Origin: an uncultured Ruminococcus sp.
GTDB taxonomy: Bacteria; Bacillota; Clostridia; Oscillospirales; Acutalibacteraceae
Assembly (NCBI GenBank): GCA_902785355.1
Contig: CACZYF010000001.1
Location: forward strand, 1-64,000
DNA: 64,000 bases
Direction: 5' to 3'
A program made the position numbers and the translations under genes. Positions within the stretch are counted from its first letter, which is position 1. Every line of letters starts with the position of its first letter. Under the pieces are notes generated by a model. The model was not told the DNA's origin. It did not search any database and saw only the letters and a program-made list of their open reading frames with translations. Shown one piece after another: positions 39,674-47,515 of this stretch.

Positions 39674-40467
39674 CCGAGCATAGAATCGCTGTCGTCACCG
39701 GCGGCAGCAGCGGTATCGGCAGATCGACCGCTCAGGCGCTCTCTGCAAAGGGCTGTACCGTGTACGAGCTCTCCCGCAGAGATAACCCGCCCGAAGGCGT
39801 CAGCCACCTGACTGCCGACATCACCGACGAACAGCAGGTAAAGAAAGCGATCGGCGAGGTCATCTCCCGCGAGGGGAAGATCGATATCCTCGTCAACAAC
39901 GCGGGCTACGGCATCTCGGGCGCTGCCGAGATGACCGACAGCGCCGATTCACACGCGCAGCTGGAGCTGAATCTTCACGGCATGGACAACGTCACCCGAG
40001 CGGTCCTCCCCTATATGCGCGAGAGAAAAAGCGGACGTATCGTCAGCGTCAGCTCGATCGCGGGTATCCTGCCGATCCCCTTCCAGCTGTGGTACAGCGT
40101 GAGCAAGGCAGCAATCAACGCCTATGTGCTTGCTCTGCAAAATGAAGTCCGCCCCTACGGGATCAGCGTATGTGCGGTGATGCCCGGGGATATCGCCACC
40201 GGCTTTACCGACGCGAGAAAAAAATCCGACAGCGGCAACGAAATCTACAGCGGACGGATCGAAAGATCGGTCGCAACGATGGAAAAGGACGAGCGCGGCG
40301 GCATGAGCCCCGACAAGGCAGGGAGATACATCGCAAAGCTCGCGATGAAGAAGCGTACCCGTCCCATGAAGGCAATCGGGATCAGCTACAAGGCGATCTC
40401 GATCCTCACAAAGCTCCTCCCCCGCCGTCTGAGCAACTACCTCGTCGGCATGATCTACTCTAAATAA
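39670..40467 (+). CDS. Short-chain dehydrogenase/reductase (candidate 3-keto-sphinganine reductase)
   Basis: A 265-aa SDR: cofactor loop VTGGSSGIGRSTAQALSAKG, NNAGYG, catalytic Ser in IVSVSSIAGILP and YSVSKAAINAYVLAL (Tyr-x-x-x-Lys). The C-terminal tail, KAIGISYKAISILTKLLPRR with a hydrophobic end, could associate with membrane. Its ATG overlaps the SPT-like stop (ATGA). Reduction of the 3-keto product of the upstream enzyme is inferred from this coupling; generic SDR function is the fallback. Confidence 0.85.
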   Translation: MTEHRIAVVTGGSSGIGRSTAQALSAKGCTVYELSRRDNPPEGVSHLTADITDEQQVKKAIGEVISREGKIDILVNNAGYGISGAAEMTDSADSHAQLELNLHGMDNVTRAVLPYMRERKSGRIVSVSSIAGILPIPFQLWYSVSKAAINAYVLALQNEVRPYGISVCAVMPGDIATGFTDARKKSDSGNEIYSGRIERSVATMEKDERGGMSPDKAGRYIAKLAMKKRTRPMKAIGISYKAISILTKLLPRRLSNYLVGMIYSK

Positions 40468-40522
40468 CGATCTATTATATTGATCTTCGCGGGCTCATAC
40501 AATTTTCCCGCACAACGACGTC

Positions 40523-40560
40523 AAAAAAGCACTTCTGATTTCGGTCAGAAGTGCTTTTTT
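40523..40560. terminator. Bidirectional terminator
   Basis: Perfect 16-bp stem AAAAAAGCACTTCTGA/TCAGAAGTGCTTTTTT between convergent SDR and dockerin genes. Confidence 0.92.
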
Positions 40561-40570
40561 TGATCTATGC

Positions 40571-41734
40571 TTACTTAATCGACGGAACTACCGGCTCTCC
40601 GATAGCACACGGCGTAGGTATCAAAGCGTTGTAGCGCTGGATAAAGGCACAGTCAATAGCAGAGATCTCCTCGTCTTCATCCACATCAGCCGCTCCGCGG
40701 CAGAAGCCTCCGCTGAGCTTGATCTCGCTGAGATAGCGCTGCAGCTTCGTCACATCGGAAACATCCACCTCACCGTCACCGTCCACATCGCCGAGCAGAT
40801 AGGGACCTCTCGCGGGGACAATCAGTGAATCGTGATCCTCGATCTCGACCAGCGCGGTGTAGATGGGCTCGAACCACTTGCCGCAGGTCGTACATTCCAG
40901 GTGCGCCTTGCAGCCGTCGCATGTATCGGTAGCCCGAATGATATCCACCATCACAAGATCATGGTGATGGATCTTCTCAAATTTCGGGAAAAGCGCAAAG
41001 TCGCTGTACATGGGCTTGGTAAAATCCATGGGCTCTGTCAGCGCGCGGTCGGTGTACCAGCCGACGAACGCCTCGTCCTCCCTGCCGGGATCGGCGGGAA
41101 CAGGACAAAGATCGCCCTTTTCAAGAGCAAAGCCGGAGGTCGGAAACTCGCTGTCAGCGTAGAGGTACAGTTCACCATAGATGATATTCTCGTCCGCCGC
41201 GATACGCGGGAACAGGCTCACATAATCATACACCGGCTGTGAAAAATCGAATTCCTGCGTCAGCTCACGATCGGAATACCAGCCGAGGAACGTCATCCCG
41301 TCGGGGACGTCGGGCTCACCCTGATACTCGGCATAATCACCCTTTGCAAGCAAATATCCGAAGGTCGGCTCCGGAGCGTCGGGAGCCTCAAACACATTCA
41401 CGCCGATCACCCGGTCTTTCGGGACAAAGCGCGCATAAATCGCCGTATCTTCATACAGAGGTACACTGAAATCAAAGCGGGTCGTAAACGCCGGAGATGT
41501 GTACCAGTCAATAAAAGCCATGTTCTCACGTCCGGGGTCAGCAGGACGGGTCGGTACATCACCCCGCTTATACTGCGCGCCGGCGACCGGACTCTCCGAG
41601 TCGGGATACAGGTAGATATCGATGTACACATAATCATCACCCGAAGCAGCGATATCGACCGTCGCGGCGAACCCCTGTACAGAAGCGGTCATCAACAGCA
41701 TCACGCATAGTATCACGGACAGGATCCTTTTCAT
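40571..41734 (-). CDS. Secreted dockerin protein with three InlB-like repeats
   Basis: A 387-aa protein: signal peptide MKRILSVILCVMLLMTASVQ (cut near FAA), then three repeats of about 75 residues, each ending in a FxGWYTDxxxTxxFDFxxPxY-like motif (MAFIDWYTSPAFTTRFDF, MTFLGWYSDRELTQEFDF, EAFVGWYTDRALTEPMDF). A CDGC/CTTC cysteine cluster (about 270-290) follows, then a type I dockerin (LGDVDGDGEVDVSDVTKLQR and ADVDEDEEISAIDCAFIQR). No catalytic domain is seen; likely an adaptor or adhesin on a cohesin scaffold. Confidence 0.88.
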   Translation of the reverse strand: MKRILSVILCVMLLMTASVQGFAATVDIAASGDDYVYIDIYLYPDSESPVAGAQYKRGDVPTRPADPGRENMAFIDWYTSPAFTTRFDFSVPLYEDTAIYARFVPKDRVIGVNVFEAPDAPEPTFGYLLAKGDYAEYQGEPDVPDGMTFLGWYSDRELTQEFDFSQPVYDYVSLFPRIAADENIIYGELYLYADSEFPTSGFALEKGDLCPVPADPGREDEAFVGWYTDRALTEPMDFTKPMYSDFALFPKFEKIHHHDLVMVDIIRATDTCDGCKAHLECTTCGKWFEPIYTALVEIEDHDSLIVPARGPYLLGDVDGDGEVDVSDVTKLQRYLSEIKLSGGFCRGAADVDEDEEISAIDCAFIQRYNALIPTPCAIGEPVVPSIK

Positions 41735-41849
41735 TTTAACTCCCCCTTGGTAAAAATTGCAGATAACAGAAAACCCGCGGCTTTTCGTACATACAACAGT
41801 TGTCGGTCAGGCGAAAAAGCGTGCGGATATTTGCTGCCTTAATACTAAC

Positions 41850-41879
41850 ATAACCGCCTGCAAAAAGCAAGGCGGTTAT
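41850..41879 (-). terminator. Terminator of the teichoic-acid-type operon
   Basis: The stem ATAACCGCC/GGCGGTTAT extended by TGC/GCA with one bulge lies between the TagF-like stop and the next gene's upstream region. Confidence 0.65.
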
Positions 41880-41920
41880 ACAAATTCAATGTGTTAACTT
41901 TTTATCAATAGCAGATGATC

Positions 41921-43630
41921 TTACACGGAAGATACGGGCGGGAACTTCAGCGTCCGTGCCTTCGAAATTTCTTCGCGGCGCTTCCGCAAAGCGTCTGCAT
42001 ACTCCTTGGGAAGTTCACCGAGCACCAGCCAGTCGATAACGCGGTCACAGCTTCCGGTATCGGCATGATCGAAATACTGCGGAAGCATACGCTCGACTTT
42101 ATCGAACTCGTAGTCCTCCTCGCGCATCGCACGGAGCACCTCGTCGAAGGTCGTACACAGCTTTCCGGGGATATTGGAGGCATAGTCGCGGTGGAACCCG
42201 CGGGAAACGGAATACCGCTCCCGATCAAAGGCGAAGAACAGCATCGGCTTCTTCATCAGCATAAACTCATAGATGCACGACGAATAGTCGGTGATCAACA
42301 GATCGGTGATATAGAACAGGTCGTTGATGTTTGGATAGACGTTCATAGAGAAGAAACGGTCGCGGTATCGCGGTGCGATCTCCACCTCGCCGGGTACCCA
42401 CGGATGCATCTTGAACAGCACCACGGAGTCTGTATCCTCGCAATAACGGTACAGCGCCTCAAAATCGATCAGCTCGTATGGATAATACGCCGTCTTGCGG
42501 TTTCTCCCGCGATAGGTCGGCGCGAAGAGGATGACACGCTTTTCCTTAAAGTCGGGATAGCTCTCATAAAGCGCCTGCTCCGTTTTCTTGCGATTAGCCT
42601 CGTCAAGATAAGCGTCCATACGGGGCATACCGGTGGGGATGACCTGCTCCTCGAGCAAGCCGAAGGGCTCGGAGAAAAACTCACGGATCGCCATTGAGTC
42701 GGCGATCGCAAAATCATTGCGGCGGTGGGCGGAGTAGGGAGCGGGACAGCCGAAGTGTCCCCATCTCGCGTAGCCGACGCCCTTGAAGCCGGCGCCGGCG
42801 TGCCAGAGCTGGATCACCCTGACGCTGTCGGCGAGCCTGACGCTGTTGAAGGCGGGAACATAGTCATCGACGAGGATGATATCCGCCTTCGCGATCTTCG
42901 CGATCATGCCGGCGGTAGACAGCTTGGAATAGCTCCTGCTCTCCGTGTTACGCAGGGAGGTTTTGATCTTGAAGCGTTTATCCATCCCGCGCTCGATCAG
43001 ACGGTCGTACACCGCCAGCATATTCGGGGACAGGACGTCCCTCTTCTCGCACAGGAAAAGAATGTGGGGTTTTCTGAGGAACCGGAATGCCCTCACGCAG
43101 CCATAGACCGCCCGCTGAAACGCGACGTTGACCCTGTCGGCGGCTCTCCCGATGAAGCGCTTGAGCCTTGCGGAGAAGCCCGCCTTACGATAGATGTCGC
43201 CCTCATCAGCGGGTATGCTCTTTGTATTCAGAAAGATCAGCCTCAGCTCGGGAAGGTCGGTAAACTCATCGACCATGAAGCTGACGGAATAAACGCCCTT
43301 TGAACCGTTATAGACAAAATTCCGTCCATAGCGGGAGAGCGTCTCGAACGAGCCCTCATACAGCACGGCGACGGGATCGCCCGCGCCGTCAAAGGCGAGG
43401 ACGCGGTAGGTTCCGTTCTCCACACAGCGGTCGATGCCGTTGTTCGTCACGTTCAGAGAGAGACGGACAAGCACCCCGTCGCGGTCGATGAACCGAAGCT
43501 GCGATTCGACCTTTCCCGAAAGATCAGCGAGGTAGAAGCGAAGAGATTCAGGCTTTTCCGCATATTGACCGAGGTCAAGCGTCAGGGTCAGGTGGATCCT
43601 CTCCCATGAGGCGTCCTTCAGATAAATCAC
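41921..43630 (-). CDS. CDP-glycerol/CDP-ribitol glycerophosphotransferase family protein (TagF/TagB-like)
   Basis: A 569-aa protein. The N-terminal part (about 1-190) is an unassigned beta-rich domain; the C-terminal part (about 195-540) is the glycerophosphotransferase GT-B fold with WHAGAGFKGVGYARWG, VILFAPTYRGR, VVLFKMHPW and LLITDYSSCIYEFM. Such enzymes add glycerol- or ribitol-phosphate units to wall polymers at the inner membrane face. The start codon is GTG. It follows TarI-like and epimerase genes, so a ribitol-type substrate is plausible. Confidence 0.88.
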   Translation of the reverse strand: MIYLKDASWERIHLTLTLDLGQYAEKPESLRFYLADLSGKVESQLRFIDRDGVLVRLSLNVTNNGIDRCVENGTYRVLAFDGAGDPVAVLYEGSFETLSRYGRNFVYNGSKGVYSVSFMVDEFTDLPELRLIFLNTKSIPADEGDIYRKAGFSARLKRFIGRAADRVNVAFQRAVYGCVRAFRFLRKPHILFLCEKRDVLSPNMLAVYDRLIERGMDKRFKIKTSLRNTESRSYSKLSTAGMIAKIAKADIILVDDYVPAFNSVRLADSVRVIQLWHAGAGFKGVGYARWGHFGCPAPYSAHRRNDFAIADSMAIREFFSEPFGLLEEQVIPTGMPRMDAYLDEANRKKTEQALYESYPDFKEKRVILFAPTYRGRNRKTAYYPYELIDFEALYRYCEDTDSVVLFKMHPWVPGEVEIAPRYRDRFFSMNVYPNINDLFYITDLLITDYSSCIYEFMLMKKPMLFFAFDRERYSVSRGFHRDYASNIPGKLCTTFDEVLRAMREEDYEFDKVERMLPQYFDHADTGSCDRVIDWLVLGELPKEYADALRKRREEISKARTLKFPPVSSV

Positions 43631-43715
43631 ACAACCATCTCCGAATTCGCCGCATCGCTGACCCGCGCGGCGCTGATAATCAAATGAATGAACCGTCGGA
43701 ACGGTTCAGCAAAAA

Positions 43716-44789
43716 TCAAGCTTCCTCCAGAATGGCTACCGCGCGGCGGATGCCTTCCTTGAGGTCGACCTTCGGCTCCCAGCCGATCGAACGGATACGC
43801 TTGTTATCCATGATCTCGGGGGTCGGATCGTTCGGCGAAGGCTCGGGCATGATCTCGTCCTCGGGATTCGCGAACGCGAGCTTCATGTTGCGCTCGGGGA
43901 ACACTTCGCAAGCCGCCTGCGCAAAGCCGCGGATGGTGGTGTTGGAGGCTTCGTTACTGATATTATAAGGCACACCGTTCTCGCCGTCGAGCAGAACGTG
44001 CAGCATAGCGGTAACGGTATCGGTCACGTAGCAGAAGGAGCGGTTGGTCGCGCCGTTGCTCTTCAAGAGGATATCCTGACCGCGTACGATATTCGCGATG
44101 AACTGCGCCCATACACGGTCGTCATCCAGACGGCTCGCGCCGAAAATATAGCTCGGGCGGACGATACGGACGTTCATGCCGTACTCCTTGATATAGCTCG
44201 CGGCGATAGTCTCGGCGGCGCGCTTTCCGACGGCATAACAGCTCTTGTAGGAGGTAAAGTCGACGTAGCCGGTATCATCCTCCTCGATATACGGCTTGCC
44301 CGTATGCAGCGCGCCGTAGACCTTGAGGGATGATACGACGAGCGCCGCCTCAGCGCCGCTGTCCTTGGCGTAATTCAGCGCGTTGACGGTACCGCCGAGG
44401 TTTGCGCTGATGGTACCGACGGGATCTCGCTCGAACTCGATATTACTCGCCTGTGAGGCGGCATGGATCACGAAGTCTGCACGCTCCGCCTGTATCGGCA
44501 CGGTGATATCCTGCTCGATCAGCTCGACGTCATCGCGTTCGAGAAGATGACCGAAGCGCTTGCGCGCGAAGTCGCCGAAGCGCTCCAGCGCCAGCACCTT
44601 GATGTTGTCGCCGTATAGATCGTTGCGCAGCAGAATGCCGCAGGTCATATAGTAGCCGATGAAGCCGCCCGCACCGGTCAGCAGCAGGGTCTTGCCCCTG
44701 AGCTTGTCCCATGAGATGGGGGCTTCGGCGATATCCAGCAGGTTGGTATAGATGCTCTTTTTGACGCAGTCCTGTACCTTATAAGCCAT
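43716..44789 (-). CDS. NAD-dependent epimerase/dehydratase
   Basis: A 357-aa extended SDR: LLLTGAGGFIGYYMTCGILL (GxxGxxG at about residue 37), DFVIHAASQASNIEF, the catalytic SSLKVYG and CYAVGKRAAETIA (Tyr-x-x-x-Lys), and VRPSYIFGASRLDDDRVWAQ. It would modify a nucleotide sugar or reduce a sugar ketone. It overlaps the TarI-like gene by 11 nt and precedes the TagF-like gene; in some organisms a comparable gene sits between TarI and its transferase. Precise product unknown. Confidence 0.85.
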   Translation of the reverse strand: MAYKVQDCVKKSIYTNLLDIAEAPISWDKLRGKTLLLTGAGGFIGYYMTCGILLRNDLYGDNIKVLALERFGDFARKRFGHLLERDDVELIEQDITVPIQAERADFVIHAASQASNIEFERDPVGTISANLGGTVNALNYAKDSGAEAALVVSSLKVYGALHTGKPYIEEDDTGYVDFTSYKSCYAVGKRAAETIAASYIKEYGMNVRIVRPSYIFGASRLDDDRVWAQFIANIVRGQDILLKSNGATNRSFCYVTDTVTAMLHVLLDGENGVPYNISNEASNTTIRGFAQAACEVFPERNMKLAFANPEDEIMPEPSPNDPTPEIMDNKRIRSIGWEPKVDLKEGIRRAVAILEEA

Positions 44790-45519
44790 ATTTCAGCTCC
44801 TCCTTCGCAAATTTCTTATAATTCTCATAGTAATACTGGGAACGCAGGGCGGTCAGATCCTCGGGGGTCGTGACCTTGATGTTGAAGCGTTCGCCGAGGA
44901 AGATATGTACCTTCTCGCCCAGCTCGATGAACAGCTCGCTGGAGGACACGGGGTTGAGGATTCCGCGCTTGTACGCCTGATCGTGCGCCCAGAGAATGCG
45001 CTCCATCGTGTAGCCCTGCGGCGCCTGGGTGATATACATGGTCGAGCGCTGGTAGCTCTTGCCGCAGGTCTCGCCGTCCTCGCTGTAGAGCAGGCTGTCG
45101 ATAGACGGGGTAACGGGTACGGCGGTCTTATGCTCCTTGGTATGGCTGATACAATCGGAGATCAGCTTCTCGGAGAGCATCGGACGCACGCCGTCACAGA
45201 TCAGGATCAGATCCTCGGGATCGCGGGAGAACTCGTGGGTCGCGACAACGCCGTTGTGGATGGAGTCGAAGCCATTCGCGCCGCCGGGGACGATAGACTT
45301 GACCTTGGGGACGTTGAACTTCTCGATCAACTCCTCGAGGTAGTCGATCCAGTCCTCCTTACAGGCGACGACGATATGGTCGACCTGAGGATGGTAGGCG
45401 AAGTGCTCCATGGTGTGGATGATGATCGGCTTGCCGCCGACCTCTAAAAACTGCTTGGGCAGGTCGACGGACTTCATCCGCGCGCCCTTACCGCCGGCAA
45501 ATAACATCGCAGTGATCAT
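44779..45519 (-). CDS. IspD/TarI-family cytidylyltransferase
   Basis: A 246-aa nucleotidyltransferase with MLFAGGKGARMKSVDLPKQF (CTP-binding loop), IIVHTME-like PIIIHTMEHF, VPGGANGFDSIHNGV and LILICDGVRPM. The family includes IspD (isoprenoid MEP pathway) and TarI (CDP-ribitol for teichoic acid). Co-transcription with an epimerase and a TagF-like transferase favours a TarI-like role. Confidence 0.85.
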   Translation of the reverse strand: MITAMLFAGGKGARMKSVDLPKQFLEVGGKPIIIHTMEHFAYHPQVDHIVVACKEDWIDYLEELIEKFNVPKVKSIVPGGANGFDSIHNGVVATHEFSRDPEDLILICDGVRPMLSEKLISDCISHTKEHKTAVPVTPSIDSLLYSEDGETCGKSYQRSTMYITQAPQGYTMERILWAHDQAYKRGILNPVSSSELFIELGEKVHIFLGERFNIKVTTPEDLTALRSQYYYENYKKFAKEELKYGL

Positions 45520-45577
45520 AACTGAAATTTCCTTTCCTTATCCTGTTCGTGACAAGAGGATATAGTCATACATCATT

Positions 45578-45606
45578 ATATTATCACACAGGCGCAGGGC
45601 TGTCAA
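45578..45606 (-). promoter_or_regulatory. Promoter of the teichoic-acid-type operon
   Basis: Minus-strand perfect TTGACA (45601-45606), 17-bp spacer, TAATAT (45578-45583); a TATAAT lies 3 bp further on. Confidence 0.5.
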
Positions 45607-45618
45607 CAAAACAAACGA

Positions 45619-45649
45619 ATAACCGCCCTGTTTAAAACAGAACGGTTAT
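45619..45649 (-). terminator. Terminator of the BioY-DUF1284-MntP operon
   Basis: Stem ATAACCG/CGGTTAT extended by CTGTT/AACAG. It overlaps the end of mntP by a few bases and lies just upstream of the next operon's -35. Confidence 0.6.
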
Positions 45650-46218
45650 CCGAAAAATACGTTTTTCACAAAGATCTCGATTCCGATGGCGATGAGGATA
45701 ACGCCGCCGACCGCCTCGGCGTGCTTGAAGATACCGCCGAAGCGCCTGCCGATCCACAGTCCCGCCGAACAGATCGCGAAGGTCACGGCGCCGATGATCA
45801 GCGAGGCGAGCAGCGCCATAGGCAGCTCGTACGCGGCAATGGTGAAGCCTACCGACAGCGCGTCGATCGAGGTCGCCACTCCCTGCACCAAAAGAACACC
45901 CAAGGTCAGGCGGCGAGTCTCCTCTTCCCCGCCTCTAAGACATTCGACGATCATCTTGATCCCGATATACAGGAGCAGAATCAGCGCGATATACGGCACG
46001 AAACGCTCGATGACCCCGAACCAGGAAACCACCGTGCGTACCAAAAGCCACCCGAGCATCGGCATCATGAACTGGAACACGCTGTAGGTGCCCGCTACGG
46101 CTGCGCTCTTCAAGGGACGCATCCGCGGCTCGGAGAGTCCGTTCGCGATCGAAACCGAGAAAGCATCCATCGCCAAACCTACGCCGAGCAATATTGAGTT
46201 GAAGACGAATAACCACAT
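45646..46218 (-). CDS. mntP: Manganese efflux pump MntP
   Basis: A 190-aa protein with six membrane helices. Both metal-site motifs of MntP are present: GVGLAMDAFSVSIANGL and GVATSIDALSVGFTIAAYE, each with the functional Asp in an ADAF/DALSV context. It exports Mn2+. It ends an operon with bioY and a DUF1284 gene. No manganese riboswitch is visible upstream. Confidence 0.93.
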   Translation of the reverse strand: MWLFVFNSILLGVGLAMDAFSVSIANGLSEPRMRPLKSAAVAGTYSVFQFMMPMLGWLLVRTVVSWFGVIERFVPYIALILLLYIGIKMIVECLRGGEEETRRLTLGVLLVQGVATSIDALSVGFTIAAYELPMALLASLIIGAVTFAICSAGLWIGRRFGGIFKHAEAVGGVILIAIGIEIFVKNVFFG

Positions 46219-46224
46219 GGTTAA

Positions 46225-46602
46225 TCAGCTCTCTTTATCACAAATCGTTATCCACTGACAGTCTCGGCAGACCTCCCGCAGCTTTCCCGCGCGGATGATC
46301 CGTTCGTTCGCAAGCGTCGACAGCTCCCGCCAATCGATTTCCGCGGGGACGGTCAGCCCCATACGCTCAAGCGTTCTTCGGTCGATTGCCGAGACCTTCT
46401 CATCATGATCGCAACGATCACCGAGCCTGTGGGGACAGGCAGCGCAGATCTCATCACAGCCCCCGGTCAAAAAGACGCGCAGGTCGTCGACCGGCGCGCC
46501 GCACACTTCATCCATATGACGGACAAAGTCCTCATTATACCCCTTACCCTCATAAAACAGCATACACAACACGTGATGAGGGCGCAGCTTCAACTCACTC
46601 AC
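46225..46602 (-). CDS. DUF1284 domain protein
   Basis: A 125-aa DUF1284 protein: LKLRPHHVLCMLFYEGKGYN at the start, then cysteines in GGCDEICAACPHRLGDRCDH and CRDCQW, which look like a metal or Fe-S site. Function is not established. The start is GTG, overlapping the BioY stop (GTGA). Confidence 0.87.
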   Translation of the reverse strand: MSELKLRPHHVLCMLFYEGKGYNEDFVRHMDEVCGAPVDDLRVFLTGGCDEICAACPHRLGDRCDHDEKVSAIDRRTLERMGLTVPAEIDWRELSTLANERIIRAGKLREVCRDCQWITICDKES

Positions 46603-47153
46603 AGGTTGACGACCTTAGACAGGCGGTTCGACAGAAGCACCGCCAAAGCGATCTTCGCCGCGTCAAAGAGAAGGAACGGCACCACGCAGAGCATGAGGGA
46701 TTCGACAAGTCCCATGCCGGTCACGACCATGAACCAGATCGTACCCGTCACATAACACGCGAGTACGCCCGCGACCATCGAGATCGCGAGCGGGAGCGCC
46801 TTACGCGCCCAACGATCAGCCGCGAAGCCGACGATCAGGGAGGTGAGGATAAAGCCGATGATATAGCCTCCGGTAGGACCCGCAAGGATTCCGATACCGC
46901 CGGACATCCCGGCGAATACGGGCACGCCGATCGCACCGAGCAGAATATAAATAAAAACAGCGAGCGTTCCGCGCTTCCATCCGAGCATCGCGGCGGTCAG
47001 ACAAATCGCAAAGGTCTGGAGGGTGACGGGCACCTCGCCGATGGGGATACTGATGATCGAGCATACCGCGATCAGCGCGGCAAACATAGCGGTAAAGACC
47101 ATATCCTTGACCGCTGTACGCGGTTTGTTGTTGTCATGGGAATTTGCAGACAT
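46599..47153 (-). CDS. bioY: Biotin transporter BioY (ECF S component)
   Basis: A 184-aa integral membrane protein of the BioY family: MFTAMFAALIAVC-like MVFTAMFAALIAVCSIISIP, VPVTLQTFAICLTAAMLGWK (the TxQ biotin motif) and GGIGILAGPTGGYIIGFILT. It would bind biotin and use shared ECF energising subunits encoded elsewhere. The start at 47153 has AGAGG 8 nt upstream. Confidence 0.94.
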   Translation of the reverse strand: MSANSHDNNKPRTAVKDMVFTAMFAALIAVCSIISIPIGEVPVTLQTFAICLTAAMLGWKRGTLAVFIYILLGAIGVPVFAGMSGGIGILAGPTGGYIIGFILTSLIVGFAADRWARKALPLAISMVAGVLACYVTGTIWFMVVTGMGLVESLMLCVVPFLLFDAAKIALAVLLSNRLSKVVNL

Positions 47154-47185
47154 AAACCATACCTCTTTCCAAAATATCAAGGATA

Positions 47186-47214
47186 ATTATACTCTATAGA
47201 GGTAATAAAGTCAA
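47186..47214 (-). promoter_or_regulatory. bioY promoter with palindromic operator candidate
   Basis: Minus-strand TTGACT (47209-47214), 17-bp spacer, perfect TATAAT (47186-47191). The perfect palindrome CTCTATAGAG (47193-47202) sits between the boxes, where a repressor would block polymerase. It does not look like the usual BirA box. Confidence 0.6.
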
Positions 47215-47370
47215 TGAAACAATTACCTGCCACATTGCTCCTTACATCAGCAGCATTGCGAATAAGCTCAAAGCCCGACGCGATGATTTCACTGCCGTTA
47301 AAGACATGTGTATCGAAGCTTTTTGTGTATTATTAATAGAAAAGCCGACAAAAACTATCCATAAAGCGAA

Positions 47371-47399
47371 TTGTCTTTTTCGACCTTCTGTGTTATTAT
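47371..47399 (+). promoter_or_regulatory. Promoter of the GT-B-like gene
   Basis: TTGTCT (47371-47376), 17-bp spacer, TATTAT (47394-47399). The leader to the start codon is about 110 nt. The stretch 47215-47370 shows nothing recognisable. Confidence 0.55.
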
Positions 47400-47515
47400 T
47401 TAATATGTATAAAATTTCAATGGAGAAATCCGTGCGTTTTTCACACATTAACGAATGAAAGTGTGAAAGTTTCCGCCCTGATTTTCTCTTTCCCCATCTG
47501 CGAGGAGGCAGCAAT

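Noticed and set aside
44779..45519. Calling this gene IspD of the isoprenoid pathway
   Set aside because: The fold allows it, but the operon with an epimerase and a TagF-like transferase fits a TarI-type cytidylyltransferase better, so no firm symbol was given.
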